DNA of 64,000 nt from Castor canadensis (taxonomy: Eukaryota > Chordata > Mammalia > Rodentia > Castoridae). Numbering within the stretch: position 1 is the first letter of the stretch; the number at the start of each line of letters is the position of its first letter. The notes below the pieces were generated by a model. That model was not told the origin of the DNA. It ran no database searches and saw nothing but the letters and a program-made list of their open reading frames with translations. The stretch is from assembly GCF_047511655.1 (NCBI RefSeq), contig NC_133401.1, forward strand, positions 11,564,001 through 11,628,000, in the 5' to 3' direction. Shown piece by piece: positions 24,582-39,500 of this stretch. The position numbers and the translations under genes were made by a program.

Positions 24582-27500
24582 GGGTATTTTTGAGATAGGG
24601 TCTCTCAAACTATTTGCCCAGGCTGGCTTCGAACCATGATCCTCCTGATCTCTGTCTCCTGAGTTGCTAGGATTACAGGCGTGAGCCACTGGCACCTGGC
24701 ACAGAGACGTCTTAGTCCTGCCAGGCAGACAGACTTTAGACAAACACACATTCTAGTGAAAGGACTCCTTGTGGGAGAGTGGAAAGGGGAAGCAGAGGGT
24801 GTTAGCAGGTAGTATAGCAGGGACAAAAGTCCCATCTCTGTGGTCATGAAGGGTACCTGTTCCCAGACCTGGAATATCAAACTAAGGCTTAAACTGGGGA
24901 GCCAGTGGAGGGTTTAAAACTTCACGATCCATGGTCATATTTACAAAAGTCTTTCCCATTGCTATGTGGAGGGTGGATCCAAGGAAGCAAAAGTGGGGGA
25001 GTGGACAGGATAAGGTAGACCAAGATGGAGTCAGGGGAGGGTAGGCAGAGACTGAATGGTCAGGCTGTGGGAAGGATATGCAGTATATGTGTGTGTGTGT
25101 GGCAGGGAGAGCCTGGGGTTCTTCCCTGGATGGCTGAGTTCTTACCTCATAGTAGACTCCATTGTGGAAGCAGCCACATTCCTCGATGGGCACGCAGGTT
25201 TTGCCATTGTACAGGAAGCCAGAGTCACATTCACAGCCCTCAGCACATCCACCTGGGCACTGCAGGGGAGCGCTGAGTGCAGAGCAGCCCAGGGAACAGG
25301 TGTCAGCACAGAGTTCATAGTGGCTGTGTGAAGGGCATTCCATCGCTGCAAAAAGGGGGTTGCCGATTAGAGTCTGGGTCTCTCTTCTGTGCCTCAGTCT
25401 CCCCTCTCCCTATCCCTCAGTGTTCCCTCACTCACGACAGAAAGATTCAGTCCTCCAGGACTCCACCTGGCCTTCCACTGCCTGGCAGGCACTCACGTAG
25501 GCATGAATGTTGGTGCAGAGAATACTCAGGTTCCCTCCCCCCAGGCAGAGATCAAAGACACAATCTTCTAAGGGTCCCTGAGGGTCAATCAGCTTGTGGC
25601 AGGCAGCCAGTGGCCCTGTGGGGTTGGCAAGGAACCCACAGAATTCCACCTTCTCATATTTTTCCTTCAGCTCAGTGCTGCACTCTGTGCAGTCCTCGCC
25701 CGGTTTGCAGTCAGGCACTGGTGCGCAGGGTGAATCTGGTACCTCCTCCTCCCAGGAGTTGCCAAATTCATTGGGGTTGGCTGCCTGGGAGCCATCAGGC
25801 TTCTGCAAGTCATCCTTGGGGTCACCATTGTAGTCTCCACACAGGCCACACATCTGTTGGTAGTAGTTGCCTGGGATAGTGACCCGTACATAGTATGCAA
25901 GGTCATAGGCCACACGCAGACCAAAGTCCGTCTCGATCACAACATCTGAGCCGTGCTGGTAGACATGGACCTCACCATCACCCAGCACCAGGGGCAGGTT
26001 CATGTTCACACCGTTCACCTAGGAGACAGGGGGTGCCAAGCTTCAGAGGGTACACTTTGTGGTGGTCTGTCCCTCAAATGTCTGTGCCTGACATTGAAGA
26101 TCTGTGTGTCCTCACCTCTCTGAGACTCAGTTGTCATATTTGTGAAGTACTTATGACAATAGTCTTACAGCAGGCTGAAGAGTGGTACCCAAAAGAAATG
26201 TCCACACAGAATCTCAACATGTGGCCTTATTTGGAAAAAGGGTCATTGCAGGTATACTTATGATGATGACCTTGAGGTGAGATCACCCCAGAATAGAGTG
26301 GGTCCTAAATCCAATGACAAGTTTCCCTATAAAGCCAGAGAAGGAGAGGACAGAGAGACACACAGGAGAAAGTCATGGAGGGGCCAAGGTAGGACTGGAG
26401 TGCTGCTGCCTTAATCCAAGGGACACCTTGAGCCACCAAAAGCTGGAAGGGCAAGGAAGGATCCTCCCCTAGAGACTTTGAAGGGTTTTGGCCCTGCTGC
26501 CACCTTGATTTTGAACTTCTGGCATCCAGAACTGTGAGAAAAAAAATTTTTTTTGTAGTACTGGGATTTGCGTTCAAGGCTTCACTCTTGCTGGGAAGGC
26601 CCTCCACCACTTGAGCGACACATCCAGCCCTTTTTTTGGATGGGTGTTTTTGAGATAGGATTTTGAGAACTATTTGCTTGGTCTGGCCTTGAAACATAAT
26701 CCTCCTGATCTCTGTCTCCCAAGTAGCTAGGATTACAGGCATGAGTCACCGGTACCTGGCAAAATTTGTCATTTTAAGACACCAAGTTTGTGACAATTTG
26801 TTAAGGCAGCCACAAGGAAATGAATTCAAGTTTCAAAGGAGCAAATACCTCACCAGCTATCTTTCATTTTAACTTGCTACAGTCATTTATGATGCAAGGA
26901 CCAACCCTGGAATCACTTGCTTAGGCACTAACACAGGCGGTCCCTTACCCCTCTGTGACCTTGAGCAAGTGGTTCACCTCAATCATGTTTCTGTTTCTTG
27001 TCTATACAGTGGGAGTCACGTGCCTAGCCCATAGGGCGGGTGCCTGTGGGTTCTGATAAATTATGTTCTGTAAAGAGGTAAGAAACAAGCTTGCACAGAA
27101 GGCAAGCTCTGGAATTAGCAGCTAGGACTAGAAGTTTTCATTCTGCAGAATAAATGAGCCAGGCGCCAGTGGCTCACACCTTAATCCTAGCTACTCAGGA
27201 GGCAGAGATCAGAAGGATCGAGGTTTGAAGTCAGCCCCTGGCTAATAGTTCTTGAGACCCTATCTTGAAAAATACCCAGGCAAAAAAGGCACTGGCAGAA
27301 TGGCTCAAGTGAGAGAGTGACTGTTTAGCAAGAATAAGGCTCTGAGTTCAAACTCCAGTACCACCAAAAAAAAAAAAAAGTGAGCACTGAGGGTTTCTGA
27401 TCTAATCACAAGTGGGTAGAAAGTCAGGCTCAATTCCTAGGGCAGTGAACTTCAAACCCATGAGTGGATCAGTTGAAGGCTGTGGGCTCCAACAAGGCCT

Positions 27501-30500
27501 GGTAAACACATGCCCAGTTTACACACTTGCTGGTCCTTCCTCATCACCTACACAGTGCATGCTAGATCCTTTCACAGGTGTGAGGAATCAGGGAAGAAGG
27601 CAAGAGAAAAACATGCTCTTGACTGAGTGCCCTAAAATATAACCAGCCAAGCAGGGCTGGGTAGTGATTAAAGGCAAGTGACTTGACATCTGTGCCTCCG
27701 TTTCCTCCTCTGTAAAATGGGCATAGTGATAGTTTCTTCCTCAGAGGGAATATGGGGATTCAGTAAGAGGAAACTAGCAAGAACCCTAGGAACTCCCGAA
27801 TGTTTGGCGTTAACTCCATGTCAGGAGCTATGCTAGGAGCTTGAGGTATGTTAGGGAACAATGGTTATATGCCTGCATTTTCATGAGATCTCTAGGGAAA
27901 TCCTTTCAGTGTAGCTGAAATGCCAGTTGCTGGGCAGGAACAAATCCTTCTTGATAAAAAAAAAAAAGCACTGCAGCATGGCCTAGGGTCCAGTGTGTTG
28001 TTTCTGACCACACAATCCTGGGTTCAAATCCTTCCTGTTATGGTTTGAATATGAAAGGTCCCTCATGGGCTCATATTTTGAATGCTTAGTCTCCCTGGTG
28101 GTTGTGCTGCTTTGGGAAGTTTGGGAAACTTTAGGAGGTAGAACCCAGCTGGAGGATGTAGTTTCCTGGAAGGTGGGGGGAGGCAGGCACTTGGGGGAGT
28201 CTTGTCTCTGACCCTTTCTAGTCTCCTTTTTTTGGCTTCCCGTCTGCCATGAAGTGAACAGCTCTCCTCCACCTCACACTCCCACTGCCATGATGGCTGG
28301 TGCCGAGCAACCATGGACAGAATCCTCTGAAACCATGAGCCAATATAAATCATTGCTTACTTAAGTTGTCCAGGTATTTTGCTCATAGTGACAAGATAGC
28401 TAACTGATGTGCTGCCTTTGCAGTACATTGGGTCAGTAATGGGACCCCCACCCTCCTTGCAAATAGAAAATGAAGTGCTTCGCAGCCAACAGGGTCTGGG
28501 GTGGTGTGTAAAATCTGTTCTCATGTTCTTACTTTACTGCAGTTCTTACAGTTATGAAGGGCTAATGGAGTCACGGCTTCCTGCCTATGGATGGGCCACC
28601 AGGGAGGTGGCTGTGGCAGGGACCAGGTATGACAGATGATAGGAAAAGAGGGAAAGATGAGAGGTCCAAGGAAGAAACTGAGGCAACAGAGGAAGGTTCC
28701 AGGTCCTTGAGGGCTCCTGCCCCTGGCTTCCCACCAGCACCCCCTCTCCTTGGATGCCCAGATTCCCGGATACTGGTGCCTCTCACATCCTCCTGGGCTC
28801 TGTCCATGCCCCACCCACATGTCACCTCCTCCCCCAGGGTCCTCTGCTATGCCCTGCCTCTTTTCTCACCGTGACCTTTTGCTGATTCTGCTGCAGCTTC
28901 AGGGTGTAGTTTGCCACCTTGACTGTGATGGCCTTGGTCACACTGACTTGTCCATTGCCCCAGGCCTCGTTCTCCTGCAGGACTGTAAACTGGTGCAGGC
29001 CAGGCCGGGTTCCACAGGTCTGAGCCAACACGTACACACAGGTGCCCATGAAGTCGAAGCGATAGCCATCAAAGGTGGTGTAATGAGGGTCTCCTGACGC
29101 CTGGCAGGTGGTAGTGCCCACAGCCACACATCCCAGGATACCATTGGAGGGCTGGCAGGCCTCATGAGGGCCACAGGACGAGGGCTCACAGGACACCAGG
29201 CCACCCTCCTGGCAGTGGCAAAGGGAATCACACGATCCAGGGTGGAAGGTCTGGCCTGGTAGGTAGTAGGCACCCTCCTGGACGCAGCCACAGGAGGCCA
29301 AGGGCACACAGGACTCACCGCTGAGGACATAGCCATCATCACACACGCAGCTCTCTCGGCATTCTGAGCCGCAGCCCCCGGACACTGGGAGGTCTCCACA
29401 GGACAGAGGACAACCGTAGGAACATGCCTCATAGTGGCTGTGAGCCGGGCAGCTCAGGGCTGTAGGGAGAGGACAGAGGCTGTCAACACTAAGAATTCTT
29501 TCTTTTTTTGGGGGGAGGGGGTTGGGTTGAACTCAGGTCCTCACGCTTGCTAGGCAGGTGCTCTACCACCTGAGCCACTCCACCAGCCCTTTTTTGAATA
29601 GGTATTTTTCAAGATAAGGTCTCACATACTATTTGCCCAGGCTGGCCTTGAACCATGATCCTCAGATCTCAGCCTCCCAAAAAGCTAGAATTACAGCATG
29701 AGCACCGGCACCCGGCTGTCTGTAATATCTTTAATGATCTTATTCGAGTTGGCTATAAATTGCTGATACGGCATATATTTTAAACATGCATATACGTGTC
29801 ATGTTGTATAATCTCTGCAGTGTATTTGTGAGTGTAGAATCTCTAGTTGTAGTTTCTTCTGAGTGGCAGCTTTTTAAAAGCAAAACCAAACAAAACAGAA
29901 AAAAAATAAGAAGATGAAAACTGAACTAAATCAAGTGTCTTTCTGTGCTGTCCAATAAGGTAGCCACTAAAATTAAAATGAGAGTGCAGATTTAGTTCCT
30001 TGTTCATGCCAGTGCTGGTTCAATTTTCCAAAAGCCACTTCTTGTCTCTGGCATGACCATCATTTGCAAGGCAGAGCCTTGACAAACTGGGGTTTGCCTG
30101 CTCTTGCTAGCGGAAGCAGAGGCAGGCAGCGCTCCACTTAACCACCTGCCTGACAACTGACAGATGTATAATGCTGTTGTACATCATCCAGCCTCAGCTG
30201 ATGCCACCAGCAGACTGCAAAGAGCAACAGAGCTGGCCCGGATGAAGAGAACCAGACTCATAACTAACAATAGACTGATTGTTGTTTCAACCCACTAAAC
30301 TTTGGTGTTGTTTGTTATGCAGTAAAAGCTAACAGATGAAGTGATTTAAAAAAAAAAAAAAAGACTTTTGGCCAGGCTCATGCCTGTAATCCTAGCTACT
30401 CATGAGGCAGAGATCAGGAGGATCACAGTTTGAAGCCAACCCAAACAAATAGTTCATAAGACCCTATCTTAAAGATACACAACATAAAAAAGTGCTGGCA

Positions 30501-33500
30501 GAGTGAATACCTGCCTAAAAAGCATGAGGCCCCGAGTTCAAACTCCAGTGCCACCAAACAAACATACAAAAAAAGTTTGCCAACCCTTGCTGTACCCACA
30601 TCTGAAGCAAGGCTTTCAACCGATGACCCTGATAGGCAGGGGAGGGAGATGTTGTAAATGGGTGAAGTAGGCCAGATAGGGACAAGAAGACCTGTGGAGA
30701 GGACCAGCCTCCCTCTAAAAGCTGCACTGTTGCTTATCTCTGAATGATAGCTGCCATATAGAAATCAGACTTCAGTTCAGTCATTATCACAATATTGACT
30801 GCATGCCTATGGTCCGTGACTTCCTGTCATGATCCCAGGTACGTAACTTAAAATTGCCAAATCTCAGTTTCTTCATCTGTGAAGTGGGTATAAACACAGT
30901 CTCTTCCTCACAGGGTTGTTATAAGAAAGAAAAGAATCAATGAAACAAAACTTACAGGTTAATGAATAAACACAAGGCTGAGCCCCGCCCCCAACTTGTC
31001 ATTCTCGGTACTTACGGCAAAGTTCCTCCGTTCTCCAGGGGTGCACAGTGGCCCCGGCAGCCTGGCATGCAGCAGCATAGGAAGCCAAAGCATCACACAG
31101 TACCTTGGACTGGCCTGGCAGCAGACAGAGGTCATAGACGCAGTCACGCACGACATCCTGGGGTTTCAGTGTGTTGTGACACTCCCGGAAGGGACCCGCA
31201 GGATCAGCAAGGATCCCACACTCCTTCTTGCTCTCCAGCTGCTGGGCCACGAGGGAATCTAGGTTGGGACAGTCACCCGCCTCAGTGGCACCACAGCCAG
31301 GTCTTGTCTCCACTTCCCAGCTGTTTCCGAAGGCCAAAGCATTGGAGGCTTGGTCTCCACTTGGTTGTGCAAAGTCATCTGCTGGGTCCCCATTGAAGTT
31401 CCCACAGAGCCCACAGAGGGCTTTCGAATAGCTGCTGGGCACCTTGGCAGTCACATAGGCGTCCCAATTGTAGGTGACAGTCAGGCCAAAGTCTGTGCTC
31501 ACCACAGCGTCATTGCCCTGGCGGAATATCTGCACCCTCCCATCTGCTGCTTGGAAGGGCAGGTTGTAACGGACATCATCCACCTGGGTAGAGACACAGG
31601 AGGGCCAACTGGTCAGGGTACTCATGTGCTGTTGCTCCCCCCTCTCTCACGTGGCTCTGGCAACTCTGACACCCTGTGATTCTCTTGAGCACATTATGGT
31701 TGGTCCCATCTCACGGCCTTTGCACTTGCTGTTCCCTCTGCCTGGCGTACAATCCATCATTCTCCATCCTTTAAGAAACTCCATCCTTTAAGAAGTACCT
31801 AACCCTGGGCCTTCAAAGCCTACCTGATCTGTCTCCCCATTACCTGAAGTCTGCTAGGTCTCCCACTTTAGTTTAGTCTCATACCCTTTGCATTTTGCCC
31901 AAAACACTAGCCACCAAGCTGGCTGGTTGGGCTTTATTCATCAGAGCTTGTTTTAAATCCAAGTCTCTTGCCTGGAAGGTCTTGCTTGACCTTGATCTTG
32001 GCCACCTTTATGCCTCCACTATTCACATCACTCATAGCTCCAGCTACTCTGGTCTCCTTACTGTCTCCCTGAGTATATCAAGTGCACTTCCAGCTCAGCC
32101 CTTTGCATCCGCTGTGCCCTCTTTCTGGAACACCACCTACCATTGTCCATCTGGCTACCTCCCCCTCATTGTTTAGGTGTCATCTTTGATCTAAACTCCT
32201 TATCAGGGCCTCAAAGGTCTTAGATGATCCACAGGCCACTACTCCCAGTACAGCCCCAAGCCAACCCCTGCAATCCAGTCATGCAGGCATTTCAAGCCCA
32301 CCAAGCTCAGATGAGCATCAGGGCTTTGCACTTACTGCACACGTCCTGCTAGCAACATTCCCACCCTCATGCACCTCCCTAGTCCTTGCCTGCATGGACA
32401 GAGGTCCTTCACAATCCACTTAAAATCGAACCTCTCTACCCACCTGGCTCTACTTGTCCCCATCTTTCTGACCTCATCTGCCAACTACTTATTCTTCTAG
32501 TCCCTCCTCCTTGGCCTTGGTAATGTTCTGTGCTCTTCAAGTTCAGTCCAGCCTCAAGCATTGCACTTACTGTCCCCTCTGCCTGGGAGCCTCCACTCTT
32601 CATCTGGCGGTCCCCTCCTTTGTTCCTTAGGCCTCACCTGAATTCAAAAGGCAGCCCCTGCCTCGTCTCCCCCTCACTCTCTGCTTAGTCCCTCTGCTCC
32701 AGGCCTGCTGGTGTTCCTGCTGTTCCATGCCCTCCTCAGCCTTTTCCTGTCTCAGAACCTTTGTTCTCTTATGCACCTTGAACTCACCACTCACCCAGCC
32801 TTGACCTCAAGTAGGTGACTTAACCTTTCTGTGCCTCGGTATCCTTACCTAAAATGAACTACGTCATGTGGTTTCTGAGAAGAGGAAATGAATTAATATG
32901 TGCCTTGAATTTAGCACAGGGAAGTAACTTAATACATTTTCATTATTAGTAGTCAAAATGTCATTTCAGAGAGACAGGAACGTAACTCTTAATAATTACG
33001 CCCTCTGTTTATATAAAGCCACTGTATACCAAACACTAGGGTTTACAGGTAAACTTTCCTTTACCCCCAGGTTGTGGGAATTCGAGGTTAAGGCCCGTAT
33101 GTGAAGGGAATGGAAAGTCTCTCCTTTCCCACTCATCCACCCCCTCCATTGTGCATTACCCCAAACTGCACAATTATAATTATTAGCTTTTGTCCCAACA
33201 ACCCCTCTTCTCCATTTTACCTATTTTTGAAAAGAGAAAATCAATGGTTCTGTACTTCTACTGTGTGGTAGACCCTGTGAGAATCCTCTGCCCAGAAATT
33301 TATGGCTAGGTAGCCCCATCTCTGAGCCCCCAGCCCCACCTTAGTCTGGAAAGTTGCATGAGGGTTTTGGTTAGCCTCCTCCTCCCACCCGGCACCTGAC
33401 AATTATCTAACATGACATCGCACTTTCTGAAATCCTCCTCCTCTAGAAAATGTACAAATCCATAATTCAGAAGGTTCATCACAACAACAATGGTAGGAAG

Positions 33501-36500
33501 AACCAAGCCCTCTTTTAAACACCCTACAGGTATGAACTCAGCCAGTCCCCACAATCATCCAGTGAATGGTGGATCTGGTGGGTTCCTGAGTGGGAGCCCT
33601 CTTACCAGGCTTTGACAGAGGATGACAGATGGGAGAGATAGTCACACAGCCTAGAAGGGCACTGAGCCTTAACCACTTAACCACAGATCTTTTAGCAGAC
33701 CCCCAGCTTCGACCTGTATCTGGAGCCACTAATCTTTTTTGGGGGGGTGGGGGAGGGAGTGTTGGAAGTTCCTGCCCTTCCCCAGTCCCAGGTGCCACGT
33801 AGCTCACCAGCACTTGGCCAGGGTACTCCCTGCGCACAGCCACGACCACACCGTGGACTTCCACACGCACGGCTCTGGTGTAGCTCACAGTCTGGCTACC
33901 CCGATGCTCATTTTCCACCAGCACCCGGAAGGCGGGCAGTGCCTCGTTCTGGTTACACGATCCCGCCAGCAGGTAGGTACAGGTGCCCATGAAGTCGAAG
34001 CGCTTGCCATCAAAGGTCACATAGTGCGGGTCCCCGGACGCCTCGCAGGTGGCGAACTTGTAGGGGTAGCAACCCAGGAGGCCATTCTCCACGCGGCAGC
34101 GTTCACCTGTCGGGCAGCCCTGCGTGTCCTTGCAGGTCACCTCCTGGGTGCTGGCGTCGCAGGTGCAGCGCTGCCGGCACTGCTTATCAGCCCACACCAC
34201 CTGACCCGGTGAGAGCAGGCGGTCCTGGTAGACGCAGCCACACGAGGAGGCTGCCACACAGGCCCCACCACTGGCCAAGAAGCCCGGGAGGCACACGCAG
34301 CCCTCCACGCACGGGCGATCGGAGCAGTTGGCAGGCACAGCCTCTGAGTTGCAGGTGGCCGGGCAGGCGGGGCTGCAGAGCTGGTATTGGCTGTTGGCTG
34401 GGCAGGACAGAGCTGTAGGGGGGACAAGAGAGGGTGGGTCAGGCCAGTTGCAGCTGGATCCCAAGGGCTACCAGGTGGGAAGGGACATGCCAGGACTCTC
34501 CCAGGCTCTGCTGCTCACTCAGAGCTGGCACCTCCACCCTACCTAGTGCTCAGACCCTAGCTACTCGTCTCTACTCATTCCCTATACAACCAATCTGGAA
34601 AATCCTGTGAGTTCCATCTTCAAAAGCCACCCAGAATCTGCTGCCCCATCCTGTGCACCACAGCAGCATCCGGCCTGCTCCCCTCCTACCTCCTCACATC
34701 AGACAGAGGTACCCGTGAATACCAAGTCAGACCAGGTTCTTCCCATTCTGAGCCCTCCTATGGCTATATCTCACTCAGGGCCCAGGAAGTCCTCCCACAA
34801 TTTATCCACCTTCACCTCACTGCTCTCATCTCTCTCATTCCTGCTCTGGCTCACTCTGCCCCAGCCTCAGTGAGGTCCCTGCCTCTGATCCCTGGTTCTC
34901 AGACTCCTACCTCAGGGCCTTTGCACTGGCTGCTCCCTCTGCCTGTAACACCCTTCCCTCAGAAAGCCATGGCAGCATAAGGTGAGGCTTCAGAAACCCA
35001 GATGCCTTGGCTTCAAATCCCAGTTCTCTCTTTTACTCATGTGTGACCATGGAGCAAATGACTCTGATGTCCCTTGACTCAGTTTTCCCATCATTAAAGT
35101 GTGATGATATAGTACTGACCTCACTGGGTAGTCGTGAGGATTCAATGAGTGACTCTATGCAGAGGTACTCCCTCCATGGATATCACTGTCATTACTTAGC
35201 TGACTCCATTGCCTGACCCTGATCTTGATCCAAGGTCACCTGCTCATAAAAGTCTTCCCTAACCCCTCACTTCATGAGCGCCCATACACTTTTGTTCTAT
35301 GAACTTGCTTTTATTTGCTCTCTGAAGATATTTCATGGCTGATCTGTTACTGTCTGTCTCTCTCTTCTCTCTGCTGGAGAGGGCTCCAGGTCGGTCTTAG
35401 TCACTATTAAATCCTCAGCACCAAGAACAGACCTGGCCCACAGGAGATGCTCAGGAAACACTACAGAGGTGAGTAGGGAAGCGGATGAATGAAATCACTG
35501 CTTCGTCTTTTGTGCCTGGCATAGGGGATCTGGGGTGGGGAGGAATACTGGGGGGTGGGGACACAGCGGTGGTGTACACAGTTCCAAGATAGCACCAAAT
35601 TCCCCAAGTGACTCAGGAACCTCCTCTGGCATCCCATAGTGCCCTTGGACTTGTCTCATCTCACCCTGACTTTTCTGCCTCTGCTTCCTGCATCCTAGCC
35701 CCAGCCTCTGCTGACTGTCCCTGTCCAGTGACATTTGCCCCAATCTTAGGTGCCTTGTGGCAGAGCCTGACTGTCTTGGCCATCACTGTGGCCTTGACAT
35801 TGACCAGTATCAGTGCTCAGATATTGACCAATGCCACCCACTCATATACTTCTACCCAAAGTGTCACTCACGGCAGTTGACTTGTGACCTCCAGCTTCCA
35901 ATAGAGATGCCCAGCTCCGCACAGGCCTGGGCATAGGCACTGAGGCCACGGCACAGGCTGAGTCGCTCCCCACCGGTCACACACAGGTCATATACACAAT
36001 CTTCCAGGAAGGGCTTGGGCTCCAGGGATTCATGGCAGGCAGCAAAGGGGCCTTCAGTCAGAGTTAGCATGCCACAGAGATGGTCACCCTTGTAGTGCTG
36101 AGCCTGGCCTGTGGTGCAGGCAGGACAGTTGTCTTGGCAGCCATCATCACACAGGTAGTCCCCATCATCCAACTTCCAGCTACTGGCGAGCTCTACAGGG
36201 TCCTCAACCAGCTCCTGGTCAGGTGTGAGGAAGTCATCAGCAGGATCACCGTTATAGTTGCCACACAGCCCACACACCTGGCCTTGGAAGCGCTTAGGTA
36301 GACTCAGCGTCAGCTGGCAGTCCCAGTTGTAGGTGACCACTAGCCCAAAGTCCAGCTCCACCACACCCTGTGTTCCACTCTGGTACACGCGCAGGCGACC
36401 CTCACTCAGACACACTGGCAGGCGGGAGCGCTGGTTGTTGATCTGCAGAGAGATGTGAGTGGTCAGATCCCAGTGTGTTCTCCCCTTCCACCCTTCACCC

Positions 36501-39500
36501 CCCCATCACTTCCCCTGTTCTAGCCACACTGGGATTACCACCATGTGAACCCCAAAATCATCACCCTTGCACCTCCTTTGACCCACATTGCCCTTTCGCC
36601 AGATGTGGACATACCTCACTCCCTCCATGCCTATTAAATACTTGCTCAAGTCACTGAGTTGGGGAGGCCATCCCTGATCTCTCTATTTAATAGCACTCCT
36701 TTCCTACTATCCTCCTCCTCTGTTTTCCCCATCACTTTTCACCTCCTGATACATAATTTGGAAATTGTCCACATTCGTCAACTGTCTAACTGCATGACAA
36801 TGTCAACTCCTCTAAGACAAGGATTTTTCTATGTTGATCCCAGTTTTATTTCCAGGGCCTACCACAGTGCAGAATAGAGGCTCTTAATAATCACATGACA
36901 GCCAGGCACCAGTGGCTCACGTCTGTAATCCTAGCTGCCCAAGAGGCAGAGATCAGGAGTGTCAAGGTTCAAACTCAGCCTGGGCAAATAGTTCGCAAGA
37001 CCCTATCGTGGAAAAACCCATCACAAAAAAAGGCTGGTGGAGTGGGTCAAGGTGAAGGCCCTGAGACCAAACCCCAGTACAAAAAAAGAAAACCAAAAAA
37101 TATATCATATGCTATCTGTATGCCCCAGGCCATACCTTCACAGGTTCCCAATGCACTGGGAGGGACAGGCCACCATAAGACAGTGACAACTCAGAAGAGT
37201 CAGGGCTGGGATGGAGGAGGCTCAAGAAAAGTGGTCAGGACTAGGTTGAGAGCCTAGAAAAGGGGCCATATGCAACCTTGCCAGTCAAGAAAGGCTTCCC
37301 AGAGGACGAGACAGCTGAGCCAAGCCTTAAAGAAATCCTAGCTTCTAAGGAGGCTGAGGCAGTAGGCTTGCAAATCTGAGGCCTGCCTGGGCAACTCAAG
37401 ATCTTATTTCAAACTAAAATAAAAAGAGGGCTGGGATGTAGCTTAGTGGTAGAGCTTGGCTAGCATGTGTGAGACATGGGCTCAATACCCAATACTGTTT
37501 CTTTTTTTAAAGGACTAATACAAGAAATTACTTGTGGTGAACAGGGAGAAAAGCATATGAAAACAAATGTAAAAATAAGACCCCTCATAATATGCTTTTT
37601 ATTTTGAGCTGTGTGACTGCTTCACCTATTTAAAAAACTTAGTGGAGAGTCTCTAAGGCGTAAAGCAAAGCAAAAGAAGGCTTACGCAGAAGACTTCTGA
37701 CTCCATCTGATTCCATCAACATGCCGTTCTTAAAGAAGCAAAATTAATCTGTGATGGGCAAAAATCAAAACTGTGATTGCCTTGAGCGATGGGCTGAAGG
37801 CTGTGGGAAGGAGGGCAGTAGGGAATTTTCAAAGTGATGAAAATATTCTGTATCTTTTTTTTCACTTTTTTGAGGGGTTGGGGGCTTGAACTCAGGACCT
37901 TGTGCTTGCTAGACAGGCACTCTGCCACTTGAGCCACTCCACCAGCCCAATATTCTGTATCTTAATGAAGGTTTGGTTACATGTTTGTGAAAATTCAATT
38001 GAACTGTATACTTAAGATTTGTGAATTTTATTATATATAAATCTATGTCAAAATTAAGCAAAAAGAAATGTAAACTATTGTGTTCTAAGCAGGGTGCTGG
38101 TGGTTCACACATGTAACCCTAACTACTTGGGAGGCTGAGATCAGGTGGGTTGTGGTTTGAGGTCAGTATGGGTAAATAGGTCAAGAGACCCCCATCTCCA
38201 AAAGAACCAGAGCAAAATGGAATGGAGGTGTAGCTCAAATGGTAGAGTGACTGCTTTGCAGGTGTGAAGCCCTGAGTTCAAACCTCAGTCCCACCTCTCC
38301 ATCCTCACTCCCCAAAAAGGAGGGATAGAACAGATGGAGGTTTACAGATTGGTAATGTGATAATCATGAGTGTCTAAAATGTTTAGAATCCAGGGGATTG
38401 TGGGTATCCCTCATCCAAATATCTGAAATCTGAGATTATCCAAAATCTCACACTTTTTGACAAGATTCCACAAGAACAAAATTCCACTTTTGATCTCTTG
38501 TGGTGGGTCACAGTCAAAACACATATGCACTACAACTGTTGTATAAAATTACCTTCATGCTATGTGTGTCAGGTGTATATGAAGCCTAAATGAATTCTGC
38601 ATTGAGATTTGGCTCCTCTCGCCAAGACATCTCCTTATGTAGATGCAAATGTTCCAAAATCTTAAAAAAATCTGAAATCTGAAACACTTCTGGTCCAAAG
38701 CATTTCGTACAATGGTTTTTACTTTTTTGTATGTTTTAACATTTTTGTAATAACATGGTGGAAAAAAGAAAATGATTCTTCTAGGCCTTTATTTGTTTTG
38801 GCTGAAGAGTAGTGCATTTACCAGAGGTAGAACATAGACTCAGGCTGGGCACCAGTAGTTTGAGCCTGTAATCCTAGCTACTCAGGAGGCAAAGATCAGG
38901 AGGATCGCAGTTCAAAACCAGCCCAGGCAAACAGTTCCAGAGACCCTATCTTGAAAAAATCCAACACATAAAAGTGCTGGTGGAGTGGCTCAAGTGGTAG
39001 AGTTCCCATGAAGCCTTGAGTTCAAAACCCCAGTTTTCAAAGAAAAAAACCACAGATCAGGAGCCAGCCTTTATTCACATGCTCTGAATGCTACCTCTTC
39101 CTGGATTTTGGCCTTTGGGAAGTCACTCATCTCTTTCAACCCCAGTTTCCCCTTCTGTATCTGTTCAGAATAACAACGCCTACCCTTCAGAGTTGTTGTA
39201 AGCAGTAGAAGCAATAATGAAAGGAAAGTGCGAAGAGATAGACCTGCATACTGAGGTACTCACTCACTTCAGTAATTTTATCACTTCAGGAATCCCCTAC
39301 TGTTGAACATTTATATTATTAGTTTTTTCTTTTTGCTATTTTAAACCATGTTGGCATGTTGTCTTGGTAACCATCTCTCCCAGCATCCTTAAAATTTCTA
39401 GAAGTGAAATTGGTGGAAGAGAGAGTTTTAAGGTTCTGATACTGATTTTCAAATTCTTCCCTCCCCATAGAAAAGAGCTTGAGTTTGGGGTCCTAACCCC

